The notes beneath the pieces were generated by a model that saw only the letters and a list, made by a program, of their open reading frames with translations, made no database searches and was not told where the DNA came from. The translations under genes were made by a program, and so were the position numbers. Shown here piece after piece: positions 35,761 to 44,889 of a stretch of 64,000 nucleotides of DNA (its first letter is position 1; every line of letters begins with the position of its first letter). The stretch comes from Amycolatopsis jejuensis (GTDB lineage: Bacteria; Actinomycetota; Actinomycetes; Mycobacteriales; Pseudonocardiaceae): assembly GCF_000717335.1 (NCBI RefSeq), contig NZ_JNYZ01000027.1, forward strand, positions 248,001 to 312,000, read 5' to 3'.

Positions 35761-38112
35761 ATGCGCCGTCGTGTCACGGTGGTTCTCGCCACCATTCTGC
35801 TCAGCTCCAGTCTTATTCCGACAACGTTGTCATCGGCCGCGGTGGCCGACCCGGTCGCGTCCGTCGATCCGCTGATCGGCTCGGCAGGCGACGGCAACAC
35901 GTACCCGGGAGCGACCGCGCCGTTCGGCATGCTCGCGTGGAGCCCCACCAGCACCCGCGGCGACCAGACCAGCACCGGCGCGGCCAATGGCTACCAGTAC
36001 AACACCACGCGGCTACGCGGTTTCAGCCTCACGCACGTGAACGGTGCGGGCTGCAATCCCGGCGCCGCGGGGGACGTACCGATCATGCCGTACGCCGGTG
36101 ACGTCACGTCGTCGCCGACTGCGGACACCAAAGATGCCGTGTACGCCAGCGATTTCCGCCACGCGGACGAGCAGGCGACGCCTGGGCGGTACCGGCTTGG
36201 CCTCGCGAACGGCGTGACCACGGACTTCGCCGCTTCCGAGCGCACGGCGATCGGCCGCCTGGCGTTCCCGGTGGACAAGCCGGCGAACCTGTTGTTCCGC
36301 ACGTCGAATTCGCTCAATGGCAGCGAGGACGCCGAGACGCACATCGATCCGGCGCGCCGCCAGGTGACCGGGTCGGTGCTCACCGGCGCGTTCTGCGGAC
36401 GGCGCGCCAACGGCGGGGTCAACAACCGAAAGAGCTACTACCGCCTGCATTTCACCGCGCAGTTCGACCAGCCGTTCACCGGAAACGGGACCTGGCGTGA
36501 CGGCACTCTGCAGCCGGGCGGTCGTGACCAGAGCGGCGGCGAGGGGTACGCGACCGGCAAGGACCGTGCCGGTCGCGGGTCCGGTGGCTGGGTCGGATTC
36601 GCGCCGGGCAGCCAGGTCACGATGCGGATCGCGATCTCGTACGTCTCCCTCGACGGCGCCGAGCGGAACCTGCGCGCGGAGCAGCCGCCGCGGTCCACTG
36701 TGGACTCCATTGCGGGCGGGACCCGCCGGGCCTGGAACTCCGAGCTGAACCGCGTGCGCATCGGCGGCGGTACACCCGATCAGCGCACCGTGTTCTACAC
36801 CGCGCTGTACCACTCGCTGCAGCAGCCGAACCTGGTCAGCGACGTCGACGGGCAGTATCTCGGCATGGATCGCGTACCGCATCGGCTCGAACGCGGCCAG
36901 GACGCGCAGTACAGCAATTTCTCCGGCTGGGACCAGTATCGCGCGCAAATCCAGCTGCTCGCGTTGGTGAAGCCGCGGGTGGCCGGGAACTTCGCGCAGT
37001 CGTTGTTCAACTACGCCAAGCAAAACGACGGGGTCTGGGACCGCTGGGTACACGTGAACGGCGCGACGCATGTCATGACCGGCGACCCGTCGGCCGCAAC
37101 GCTCGCGACTTTCTACGCCATGGGGGTACGCAACTTCGACTACCGCGGCGCCTTCGATTCACTGTACGCGCAAGCGACGGTGCCGCGGCCGGAAGGCTTG
37201 CCGGACGCGGGATGCCCGGGTCAATGCGTCGGTCAGCGGCCAAATCTCGCGCAATATCTCCAATCGCACTACGCGGCCAACGACGGGTGCCACTGCTGGG
37301 GCGGCGGAGCTGAGACGCTGGAGGACTCGATCGCCGACTACGCGCTCGGTCAATGGGCGGCGCAATTGGGCCGTACCAAGGAAGCCGCCGAGTTGAACGC
37401 GCGCGGCGGCTACTGGCGGAACGTCTTCAACCCCGCAACCGGATACATGCAGGCGCGCAACCTCGACGGCTCCTGGGTCACCCCGTTCGACCCGGCGAGC
37501 GACCGCGGCTTCGCCCAGGGCAGCGCGGCGGCGTACACCTGGCTGGTGCCGCAGGACGTGTCCGGGCTCGCGGAAGCCATGGGCGGCAAGGAAACCGCTG
37601 CGAAACGGCTCGACGGATTCTTCCACGACGCGGCCGGGAACTGGCAGCTCCGCGGCGGCGGCCCGCTGAAGTACGACCCGACGAACGAGCCCGACATCCA
37701 TGCGCCGTGGCTGTACAACGAGCTCGGCCGTCCGTGGCAGACGCAGGAAACGGTGCGGCAGATCGTGGACACGGTGTACACGACGGGTCCGTCCGGGCTG
37801 CCCGGCAACGACGACCTCGGCACCATGTCGGCGTGGTACGTCTTCAGCGCGCTCGGCCTCTACCCGCGCACGCCGGGCTCGGGCGAGATGCTGCTGTCGA
37901 GCCCGCTGTTCCCGCGCGCCGTGGTGCGTTCCGACAGCGGTGCGGTGCTGTCGATCAACGGACACGGCTCGGGTAAGTACGTGCAGTCGGTGTGGCGCAA
38001 CGGCTTTCCGCAGCGGGATTGGAAAGTACCGGCGTCGCTGACCCGTTACGGCGGACAGCTGGACTTCGTGCTCACCGGCGTTGCTCCGAATGGAGCAGCC
38101 GGAAACGTCTGA
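35761..38112 (+). CDS. Secreted GH92-family alpha-mannosidase
   Basis: A 783-residue glycoside hydrolase of family 92, calcium-dependent exo-acting alpha-mannosidases. MRRRVTVVLATILLSSS begins a Sec signal peptide ending near SSAAVADP. The family motifs are DPLIGSAGDGNTYPGATAPF (start of the beta-sandwich), LTHVNGAGC, FSGWDQYRAQIQLLAL (alpha/alpha barrel) and NDDLGTMSAWYVFSALGLYP near the end, whose Asp and Glu-containing region forms the catalytic site. ATG 35761 is preferred over an upstream ATG because it opens the signal peptide. It would trim mannose from fungal or plant glycans outside the cell. Confidence 0.94.
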   Translation: MRRRVTVVLATILLSSSLIPTTLSSAAVADPVASVDPLIGSAGDGNTYPGATAPFGMLAWSPTSTRGDQTSTGAANGYQYNTTRLRGFSLTHVNGAGCNPGAAGDVPIMPYAGDVTSSPTADTKDAVYASDFRHADEQATPGRYRLGLANGVTTDFAASERTAIGRLAFPVDKPANLLFRTSNSLNGSEDAETHIDPARRQVTGSVLTGAFCGRRANGGVNNRKSYYRLHFTAQFDQPFTGNGTWRDGTLQPGGRDQSGGEGYATGKDRAGRGSGGWVGFAPGSQVTMRIAISYVSLDGAERNLRAEQPPRSTVDSIAGGTRRAWNSELNRVRIGGGTPDQRTVFYTALYHSLQQPNLVSDVDGQYLGMDRVPHRLERGQDAQYSNFSGWDQYRAQIQLLALVKPRVAGNFAQSLFNYAKQNDGVWDRWVHVNGATHVMTGDPSAATLATFYAMGVRNFDYRGAFDSLYAQATVPRPEGLPDAGCPGQCVGQRPNLAQYLQSHYAANDGCHCWGGGAETLEDSIADYALGQWAAQLGRTKEAAELNARGGYWRNVFNPATGYMQARNLDGSWVTPFDPASDRGFAQGSAAAYTWLVPQDVSGLAEAMGGKETAAKRLDGFFHDAAGNWQLRGGGPLKYDPTNEPDIHAPWLYNELGRPWQTQETVRQIVDTVYTTGPSGLPGNDDLGTMSAWYVFSALGLYPRTPGSGEMLLSSPLFPRAVVRSDSGAVLSINGHGSGKYVQSVWRNGFPQRDWKVPASLTRYGGQLDFVLTGVAPNGAAGNV

Positions 38113-38188
38113 TCGATCACGCCCCGTCCTTTCCGGGTGATCCGGCCGGTACCGTGCAAATCCGGTACGGCATACGGGAGGCGGGGAC

Positions 38189-39583
38189 GTGATGGCGCGG
38201 GCGATCGTCGGGGTACTGGCCTCCTGCGGGCTGGTCGCGTCGTTCATGCAGACGCTGGTCATCCCGCTGATCCCGGCGTTCCCGCGGCTGCTCGGCACGA
38301 CGCCGGCGGACGCGTCGTGGGTGATCACCGTCACGTTGCTCGCCGGGGCGGTGATCACGCCGGTCAGCGGGCGGCTCGGCGACCTCTACGGCAAGCGGCG
38401 GATGCTGCTCGTCAGTCTCGGGGCGCTGGTCACCGGCTCGGTCGTGTCGGCGCTCACCAGTTCCCTCGCGCTGATGGTCGTCGGCCGCGGGCTGCAGGGA
38501 TGCGCGATGGGCGTGATCCCGCTCGGGATCAGCATCATGCGCGACGAACTGCCCGCCGAACGCGTGAGCGGTGCGGTTTCCCTGATGAGCGCGACCCTCG
38601 GCGTCGGCGGCGCGATCGGGCTGCCGCTCGCGGCCGTGGTGGCCGAGCACACCGACTGGCACGTGCTGTTCTGGGGCTCGGCCGCGCTCGGCGTCATGTG
38701 CGCACTGCTGATCCTGAGGTACGTCCCGGAGTCGCCGGTTCGCACACCTGCGCCGTTCGACTACCTCGGCACGCTCGGCCTGATCGTGGGGCTCACGAGC
38801 TTCCTGCTGCCGATCGTGAAGGGCGGCGAATGGGGCTGGGGCAGCCCGGCGACGCTGGGATTCGCCGGGTTTTCGGTCGTCGTGCTCATCGGCTGGGGCT
38901 GGTATCAGCTGCGTCGTCGCGACCCGCTGGTGGACCTGCGGGTGTCCGCGCGCAGGCCGGTGCTGTTCACGAATCTCGCGTCGATCATGGTCGGCTTCGC
39001 GATGTACGCGATGTCGCTTTCGTTCCCGCAGTTGCTGCAAGCGCCGTCGGTGACCGGGTACGGACTCGGGCTCACGATGGTGCAAACCGGTCTGTGCCTC
39101 GCGCCGAACGGGCTGGTGATGATGGCGCTCTCGCCGGTGTCCGCGCGCTTGACCAACCGCTACGGCGCCCGTGCCACGCTGATGACCGGAACAGCGGTGG
39201 TCGCGGTCGGGTACGGGTTCGCGATTTTCCTGATGGACAACGCCTTCGAGCTTGTCATTGCATCCGTGATCATCGGTGCCGGGATCGGGATTGCTTACGC
39301 GGCAATGCCGGCGCTGATCATGAGCGCGGTCCCGGTGACGGAAACGGCGTCGGCGAACGGCCTCAACTCGCTCATGCGCTCGGTCGGCACGTCGACGTCG
39401 AGCGCAGTCATGGCGACGATGCTGGCGCACCTGACGATCACCGTGGGCGCGCTGACGGTGCCGTCGCTGGCCGGTTTCCGCACGACGTTCGCGGTGGCCG
39501 CGGTTGCCGCGCTCGCCGGGCTGGCGCTGACCGCGGTGGTGCCGCGGGTCCGTGCCGACGCTCCGCAGCTGGCGCGCGCGTAG
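38189..39583 (+). CDS. MFS transporter, DHA2-like drug/metabolite exporter
   Basis: 464 residues with about 14 hydrophobic segments. SGRLGDLYGKRRMLLVS (about 55-72) is the MFS loop 2-3 motif, and GRGLQGCAMGVIPLGISIMR with LGVGGAIGLPLAAVVAEHTD carries motif C, which is found in antiporters. This suits DHA2-type exporters. GTG 38189 or ATG 38192 may be the start. The gene ends one base before the convergent TPP enzyme gene, so no room for a separate terminator exists. The substrate is unknown. Confidence 0.92.
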   Translation: MMARAIVGVLASCGLVASFMQTLVIPLIPAFPRLLGTTPADASWVITVTLLAGAVITPVSGRLGDLYGKRRMLLVSLGALVTGSVVSALTSSLALMVVGRGLQGCAMGVIPLGISIMRDELPAERVSGAVSLMSATLGVGGAIGLPLAAVVAEHTDWHVLFWGSAALGVMCALLILRYVPESPVRTPAPFDYLGTLGLIVGLTSFLLPIVKGGEWGWGSPATLGFAGFSVVVLIGWGWYQLRRRDPLVDLRVSARRPVLFTNLASIMVGFAMYAMSLSFPQLLQAPSVTGYGLGLTMVQTGLCLAPNGLVMMALSPVSARLTNRYGARATLMTGTAVVAVGYGFAIFLMDNAFELVIASVIIGAGIGIAYAAMPALIMSAVPVTETASANGLNSLMRSVGTSTSSAVMATMLAHLTITVGALTVPSLAGFRTTFAVAAVAALAGLALTAVVPRVRADAPQLARA

Positions 39584-39584
39584 C

Positions 39585-41156
39585 TCACATCAGGGGCGGC
39601 ACCGCGGCATCGATCAAGTGCGGCCCCGGTTCCGCGATCGCCCGCTGGAACTGCTCCGCCAGCTCCTCCGCCGTCGTCGCCCGGGTGGCCGGGACGCCCA
39701 TGCCCTCGGCGATCTTCACGAAATCCAGGTCCGGACGGCCGATGTCCAGCAGGTCCTTCGCGCGCGGGCCGTCGCCTTCGGCGCCGACGCGCTGGAGCTC
39801 CATCCGCAGGATCGCGTACGCGTTGTTGTTGAGCACCACCGTGGTCACGTCGAGGTTTTCGCGGGCTTGGGTCCACAGCGCGGAAATTGTGTACATCGCG
39901 CTGCCGTCGGCTTCGAGGTTGATCACCGGACGGCGCGGGGCGGCGATCGCAGCGCCGACGGCCACCGGCATGCCGTAACCGATGGCGCCGCCGGTGATGG
40001 CGAGCACGTCGTGCCGGGGCGCGCCGGCCGTGGCGGCGGGCAGGAGGAGACCTGAGGTATTGGCCTCGTCCACGATGATCGCGTTCTCCGGCAGCAGCGC
40101 GCCGATCACCTCGACCCAGTTCTGCACCGTCAGCGGACCGCTGGGCAGCGCCGGGCGGCCGGGCTCCTGCAGCACCGGCTCGGTGTCCGCGGCGACGAGC
40201 GCGGCGACCGCTTCCAGCGCAGCGGGCACGTCCTGGCCGACTGTGGCGAGCACGTGTACCTGCGCGCCTTCGGGGGTGAGCTCGCTCGGCATCCCGGGGT
40301 ACGCGAAGAACGACACCGGCGCCTTCGTACCCGCGACGATCAGGTGCTTGATGCCGTCGAGCTGGTACTTCGCCTGCTCCGCGAGGTACCCCAGCCGCTC
40401 GAGGTTCGGCAGCCCGGCGCCACGCTCCATCCGCGAAGGGAAGGTCTCGGCCAACGCCTTCGCGCCAGTGGCCGTGACAATGCGGCTGGTGGCCCGTAAA
40501 CCTGCTTCGCGGCAAGCAGTTCCACCGATCAGCAGCGCTACCGGCTCACCGCTGCGCAGTACGTCCGCGACGTTCTTCACCGTCGTCGCGTCGACTGTCT
40601 GCGGCGCGCGCGGCGGGATCGGCGCGCACGTTTCGCCGCCTTCGCCCCACGACGCGTCGGCAGGGAGGATCAGTGTTGCGACTCGACCAGGGGCGTCTTG
40701 TGCCGCTGCTACCGCGGCAGCGCCGTCCGCTCCCACGTCTTTCGGGTGCTCAGTCCGCCGTACCCAGCCTTCGAGCGCGCTCGCGATGGCGTCGATGTCT
40801 GACTCCAGGGGCGCGTCGTACTGCTTGTGGTACGTCGCGTGGTCGCCGATCACGTTCACCACCGGCGTGTGCGCGCGCCGGGCGTTGTGCAGGTTCGCGA
40901 AGCCGTTGCCGAGCCCGGGCCCGAGGTGCAGCAGCGTCGCCGCGGGTTTGCCGGCGATCCGCGCGTACCCGTCCGCGGCACCGGTGACGACGCCCTCGAA
41001 CAGCGCGAGCACCCCGCGCATCTCCGGCACCGAATCGAGCGCGGCGACGAAGTGCATCTCCGACGTGCCGGGGTTCGAGAAGCACACGTCGACGCCACTG
41101 TCGACGAGCGTGCGGATCAGGGACTGGGCGCCGTTGAGCGTGCTCACTGTGCTCAC
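39585..41156 (-). CDS. Thiamine-diphosphate-dependent decarboxylase/acetolactate synthase-like enzyme
   Basis: A 523-residue TPP enzyme with the PYR, middle and PP domains in order. The cofactor-activating glutamate is E54 in ALFEGVVTGAADGYARI. The TPP/Mg motif reads EADGSAMYTISALW to VLNNNAYAI; Ala replaces the first Gly of the usual GDGS. It resembles large-subunit acetolactate synthase homologues and benzoylformate decarboxylases acting on 2-oxo acids. The upstream FAD oxidase overlaps it by four bases. The oxidase could make the 2-oxo acid from a 2-hydroxy acid and this enzyme use it. Confidence 0.9.
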   Translation of the reverse strand: MSTVSTLNGAQSLIRTLVDSGVDVCFSNPGTSEMHFVAALDSVPEMRGVLALFEGVVTGAADGYARIAGKPAATLLHLGPGLGNGFANLHNARRAHTPVVNVIGDHATYHKQYDAPLESDIDAIASALEGWVRRTEHPKDVGADGAAAVAAAQDAPGRVATLILPADASWGEGGETCAPIPPRAPQTVDATTVKNVADVLRSGEPVALLIGGTACREAGLRATSRIVTATGAKALAETFPSRMERGAGLPNLERLGYLAEQAKYQLDGIKHLIVAGTKAPVSFFAYPGMPSELTPEGAQVHVLATVGQDVPAALEAVAALVAADTEPVLQEPGRPALPSGPLTVQNWVEVIGALLPENAIIVDEANTSGLLLPAATAGAPRHDVLAITGGAIGYGMPVAVGAAIAAPRRPVINLEADGSAMYTISALWTQARENLDVTTVVLNNNAYAILRMELQRVGAEGDGPRAKDLLDIGRPDLDFVKIAEGMGVPATRATTAEELAEQFQRAIAEPGPHLIDAAVPPLM

Positions 41157-42538
41157 TTTCCGGTCGGGGCGAAGAGGACGCCGGGGTTGAGGATTCCGGC
41201 CGGGTCGAAGCTGTTCTTGAGCCGGTGCAGGAGATCGAGCTTCACCGGGTCCTCGAGCTGGGCGTGGTATTTCGTCTTCGTGCGGCCGAGGCCGTGCTCG
41301 CCGGAAATGGCGCCGCCGAGCTCGATCGCGTACCCGAAGATGTCGGTGAGCAGCTGCGTGCGCGTGTCCGGGTCCTTGCAGAAGATCGCGAGGTGGACGT
41401 TGCCGTCCCCGGCGTGCCCGCAGCCGATCGCCCCGCCACCGGCGGCCATCGCGAGCTCACGGGCGCGGGCCAGGAACGGCGGCATCGCGGTGCGCGGCAC
41501 GACCACGTCGATCACGTCGTCCGCACCGGCCGATTTGGCGTTCCAGAAGGCTTTTTCGCGGGCTTCGATGAGCTTGCGGGCGGCGCCGCCTTCGAGCACG
41601 TACGCGTCGATCGCGCCGAGCTCGGTGAGCAGCCCGCCGAGCTCCTCGACGTCCTCGCCGAGCCGCTCGGCCACCCGGTTTTCCAGCGCCACGGCCAGAT
41701 ACGCCTGGGTCCGGTCGCGGATTTCCGCCGGGACGCCCAGTTCGAGGTTGTCGTTGTAGACCATCGCGGCCATGGTGAGGTTGTCGATGTACTCGAGGAT
41801 CTGCGGGGCCAGGCCGCTCGCCGCGATCCGCGGTACGGCCGCCATCACCTGGCCGAAATCGTCGAACGGGGCGAGCACGGTGGCGCCGTGCGGCAGCCGC
41901 GGCTGCAGTTTCACGATCACCTCGGTGACCAGCGCGAGCGTGCCTTCCGAGCCGATGATCAGCTGGGTGAGGTCGTACCCGCTGGAAATCTTGGACATCC
42001 GGCCGCCGGTGCGGATGATCTCGCCGGTGGCGAGCACGGCCTGCAGGCCGGAGACATTGCCGCGGGTGACGCCGTAACGGATCGCCCGCATCCCGCCCGC
42101 GTTGGTCCCGACGGTGCCGCCGACGCTCGCGCTCAGCTCGCCGGGGTAGACCGGGTACGTGAGGCCGTGCTCGGCGGTCTTGGCGTCCAGTTCGGCCAGG
42201 GTGACCCCGGGCTGTACCACGGCGACGTGGTTGCCGGTGTCGATTTCGAGGACAGCGTTCATCCGCTCGAAGGACACGAGCAGACCGCCCTCGACCGGCC
42301 GGGCGGCGGCGGACAGCCCACTCCCGGACCCTCGCGCGGTCACCGGCAGGCCTTCTTCGGCGGCGATCTTCAGCAGCGCGGCGACCTCTTCGGCAGACGC
42401 GGGTTTCGCCACGTACGCAGGCTTTTGCCCCGGGGTGCTCAGCGCCTCGTCGTGCGCGTAGTCGTCGGAGATCGCCTCGCCGGTCAGCAGGTTCCCGGCT
42501 CCGACGGCATCCGCCAGCCGCGCTCCGATCTCACCCAT
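41153..42538 (-). CDS. FAD-binding 2-hydroxyacid oxidase/dehydrogenase (GlcD/D-lactate dehydrogenase family)
   Basis: A 461-residue flavoprotein of the FAD_binding_4 / FAD-oxidase C families. GLPVTARGSGSGLSAAARPV (about 70) and YPGELSASVGGTVGTNAGGM (about 130) form the FAD cradle; GHAGDGNVHLAIF (about 360) and SGEHGLGRTK (about 410) are the C-terminal active-site motifs of glycolate and D-lactate dehydrogenases. It oxidises a 2-hydroxy acid to the 2-oxo acid. The stop overlaps the start of the downstream TPP enzyme gene, making a two-gene operon. Confidence 0.93.
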   Translation of the reverse strand: MGEIGARLADAVGAGNLLTGEAISDDYAHDEALSTPGQKPAYVAKPASAEEVAALLKIAAEEGLPVTARGSGSGLSAAARPVEGGLLVSFERMNAVLEIDTGNHVAVVQPGVTLAELDAKTAEHGLTYPVYPGELSASVGGTVGTNAGGMRAIRYGVTRGNVSGLQAVLATGEIIRTGGRMSKISSGYDLTQLIIGSEGTLALVTEVIVKLQPRLPHGATVLAPFDDFGQVMAAVPRIAASGLAPQILEYIDNLTMAAMVYNDNLELGVPAEIRDRTQAYLAVALENRVAERLGEDVEELGGLLTELGAIDAYVLEGGAARKLIEAREKAFWNAKSAGADDVIDVVVPRTAMPPFLARARELAMAAGGGAIGCGHAGDGNVHLAIFCKDPDTRTQLLTDIFGYAIELGGAISGEHGLGRTKTKYHAQLEDPVKLDLLHRLKNSFDPAGILNPGVLFAPTGK

Positions 42539-42661
42539 GCCACGCCACTCCTTGCCACTCCTTCATGCGCCCGTACGTCGTGGCCGAAGCCTAGCCGTTC
42601 CGGTGCGGAGGTGGCCATGAATGGGTTTCACCTTTCGGGCTCGGGTCGTTCAGCCCGGGCA

Positions 42662-42691
42662 GGGGCCGGCCCGCGCCAACAGGCCGGCCCC
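42662..42691 (-). terminator. Terminator hairpin after the small peptide gene
   Basis: GGGGCCGGCC (42662-42671) and GGCCGGCCCC (42682-42691) are exact complements around a 10-base loop, 22 bases after the stop of the 30-residue frame at 42714-42806. A GC-only ten-base stem is typical for this genome. Confidence 0.7.
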
Positions 42692-42713
42692 CGGTGAATC
42701 CTTGCGGTGCCGG

Positions 42714-42806
42714 TCAGACGAGCCAGCCGAGCACGTGCGCCAGGTGCGCGAGCAGACCCGAGACCAGGTCGTGGCCGTGGTGCACGTGCTGGGTGAACAT
42801 CTGCAT
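42714..42806 (-). CDS. Putative 30-residue His-rich hydrophobic peptide
   Basis: On the minus strand ATG 42806 opens MQMFTQHVHHGHDLVSGLLA and then HLAHVLGWLV, stop TGA. Twenty-nine of 30 codons end in G or C. AGGAG stands eight bases upstream and a strong terminator follows, so a transcript made for this peptide is likely. Six of 30 residues are histidine (positions 7, 9, 10, 12, 21, 24), spaced to lie along one side of an amphipathic helix. It could bind metal or a membrane. No family is known to me. Possible -35 TTGACA complement lies at 42887-42892. Confidence 0.5.
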   Translation of the reverse strand: MQMFTQHVHHGHDLVSGLLAHLAHVLGWLV

Positions 42807-43138
42807 GGAGGGGCTCCTGTTCGGATTGTTTTTCGATGATGCCCTCGCGAGGAGCGAACGCAGAGTTCCACCGGCGTACCCGGGGTGTCAAAGAGCCGGA
42901 TTTCCCTGTGCGGGCACGGAATCGGCGACGGAGAATCTTCCCATGCTAAACGCGTAAGGCTTTCGGGTTTGCCGCCGGGGTGTCGCGGCGGGCCGATCGC
43001 CACGGCTAGTGGTTATCGGCGGGCGCGATCACCGTCGGTAGCAGAAGCCCGTTGCGGCAACCGGGCGGCGCGGTCGTCTCGAACCGGTGAAAGGGGTGCC
43101 ACGATCGGTGAGTTGCCGAGGTTCACGCCACCGGGTGA
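42807..43138. other. Gene-free stretch upstream of the small peptide
   Basis: 332 bases between the peptide gene and the end of the DUF6461-like gene. It contains the palindrome CCTCGCGAGG (42843-42852) and presumably the peptide promoter. No coding frame with good codon usage was found. Confidence 0.5.
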
Positions 43139-44257
43139 TCACCGGGGCGGGAAAGCCCACGGCAGGATCGCGACCCGCGCGGGCCCGCGGAGGTCTTCGG
43201 CGGCGGGTCGCACGTCGGCGACCCGGCTGAGCAGGTCGAGGTCGTCGGCAAGGATGTCGTTGAGCCTGGTCAGGGTTTCCCCGTCGCGGCTGACCAGGAA
43301 CGTGCTGTCGCCGTTGACGCTCGACGACGAGGACACCGCGAACGTGCCGCGCGAAAGCTCCGGGCGATTCGCCCCGGACCAGCCGTTGTACTCGACCAGC
43401 AGCGCGTGCGGCCCGAGGGCGAACGCGGCGACGACGTGGTGGGCGAAGGCGTCCTCGTGGATGGAGCGGCGGAGGAGTTCCGCCCAGGTTGAGGTGGAGA
43501 TTTCGCTGTCGTCGGCACCGAAACGGCGCAAGGCCTCGTCCGGATCGACGTCGTGGATCACGGTCACGCAGTACGGGAAGTACTCGCTGCCCAAGCCTTC
43601 CTGCAGCCAGCCGACCGGCTCGCCGTCGGCGGGCTCCCGATCCCCGACGAGCCGCGAGTCGGTCCAGAGCACCTCGTCGCCGGGGCCGACGAGGGTCACC
43701 GCCCAGCCGGTCGTTCCGTTCTCGTCGAGGAACCGCCAGGTCAGCCAGGTGTCCGGACGGTCGAGGGCCTGCGCGGCGGCGGGCGGGATCGTGAAGACAC
43801 CGGCCGCTGTGCCGGCGATTTTCGTCTTGCAGATCAGCGCCCCGGTGGCGGCTTCCCGGTGCACGGTGCGTTTGCCGCTGCTCGATTCGAGGAACCGGCG
43901 GCTGTGGATTTCGGCCACCGGCGCCCGGTCGCCGAGCGAGTACGGCTCCACCGGGCCTTTGCGCAGGCTGTACAGCGGGAAGCCGTGGTCGTAGAACATG
44001 CCGTCGCCCTCGTCGGTGACCGCGAACGACGAGTAGATCTGCACTGGCAGGTCACCGCGCCAGACCACCTGCCGATCCTGGTACACGGCAAGGACGCCCG
44101 GCAGTTCGAACCGGAGCGTGCCGGGCGCGCCTGCGGTCCAGGTGGTCGCGCCGTCCTCGTCGCTGATCACGGCGCGACCATCGGCGTCGTAGCGCAGCGC
44201 CCACCGGCCCGACGGAGACCGGAGCGGGTCGGTCAGCGTGGCGAACGGGCGCAGCAT
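43139..44257 (-). CDS. Unknown protein with a DUF6461-like C-terminal region
   Basis: 372 residues, no signal peptide. The N-terminal two thirds form a beta-rich region (WALRYDADGRAVISDEDGAT) like the dry-lectin or propeller-type proteins of actinomycetes, without a firm match. The C-terminal part contains DVDPDEALRRFGADDSEIST and HALLVEYNGWSGANRPELSR, features of DUF6461, a family of unknown role that often has this R-F-G-A/G-D segment. Transcribed toward the small peptide. Function unknown. Confidence 0.72.
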   Translation of the reverse strand: MLRPFATLTDPLRSPSGRWALRYDADGRAVISDEDGATTWTAGAPGTLRFELPGVLAVYQDRQVVWRGDLPVQIYSSFAVTDEGDGMFYDHGFPLYSLRKGPVEPYSLGDRAPVAEIHSRRFLESSSGKRTVHREAATGALICKTKIAGTAAGVFTIPPAAAQALDRPDTWLTWRFLDENGTTGWAVTLVGPGDEVLWTDSRLVGDREPADGEPVGWLQEGLGSEYFPYCVTVIHDVDPDEALRRFGADDSEISTSTWAELLRRSIHEDAFAHHVVAAFALGPHALLVEYNGWSGANRPELSRGTFAVSSSSSVNGDSTFLVSRDGETLTRLNDILADDLDLLSRVADVRPAAEDLRGPARVAILPWAFPPR

Positions 44258-44385
44258 GGTCGGGCTCCCCAGGGTTCCGGCGGGCGATCTGCGCGGAACG
44301 CTAAGCGCGGCGCCGGAATCCTGGGGCCCGGATCGGCCGGGCTTTCCTGCGTGGGCCGCAGGATTGCCCTTTCAGCCCTTCATGT

Positions 44386-44886
44386 TCATTCAGCGCGCGC
44401 GAAAGACAGCGTTTCGCCTTCGACGCCGCGTAACCACAGGTCTTGCGCCGCCTCGGCCATGGCGGACAGGCCTTCTTCGATGGTCGCGAAGACGTTGCCT
44501 GGTACCCAGCCTGCGTCACCGTTGATCAGCAGGTTGTTACGGCCGTAGAAGATCGCGAGGTCGGTGGCGCCTTGGTCGCTGTGTGCTTCGCTGTCTTCGT
44601 CGTAGCCGTACGCCGGGTTGCCGATTTCCCATGCCTCGAACCCGAAGTACACGACGTCGCCCGGAATCGGTGTGATGGTCGGGTTCTCGCGCCCTGGCTT
44701 GGGTTCTGCGAAGGGCGGTACGAGCGTGTACACCTCGTTGCGCGCGTACTTCGCGTGGTACGCCGAACCGCTTTGCGGCAGCGCGTCCCATACCGCCTTA
44801 CAGGTGCGCGGTGCCTCTTCGTCGAGCAGGCGTGCGCGACAGGAGACGCCACGCTTGTCGAGGGTGATGGTGATGTAGCGCGCCAT
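44386..44886 (-). CDS. DUF3830 family protein
   Basis: 166 residues starting MARYITITLDKRGVSCRARL. DEEAPRTCKAVWDALPQSG and GDVVYFGFEAWEIG are the typical DUF3830 segments; the fold is cyclophilin-like. The family accompanies catabolic genes of the Asp/Glu racemase type but has no proven activity. It starts three bases after the stop of the aminotransferase gene, so it is the second gene of that minus-strand operon and probably under the ATTGTTGACAAT operator at 46177. Confidence 0.85.
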   Translation of the reverse strand: MARYITITLDKRGVSCRARLLDEEAPRTCKAVWDALPQSGSAYHAKYARNEVYTLVPPFAEPKPGRENPTITPIPGDVVYFGFEAWEIGNPAYGYDEDSEAHSDQGATDLAIFYGRNNLLINGDAGWVPGNVFATIEEGLSAMAEAAQDLWLRGVEGETLSFARAE

Positions 44887-44889
44887 GCT

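Noticed and set aside
38137..39978. A 613-codon plus-strand frame beside the MFS transporter gene
   Set aside because: It runs out of frame with the real transporter (38189-39583) and into antisense of the TPP gene; composition is not protein-like.
41225..42697. A 490-codon plus-strand frame opposite the FAD oxidase
   Set aside because: Antisense to a protein with clear GlcD-family motifs; the plus-strand product has none.
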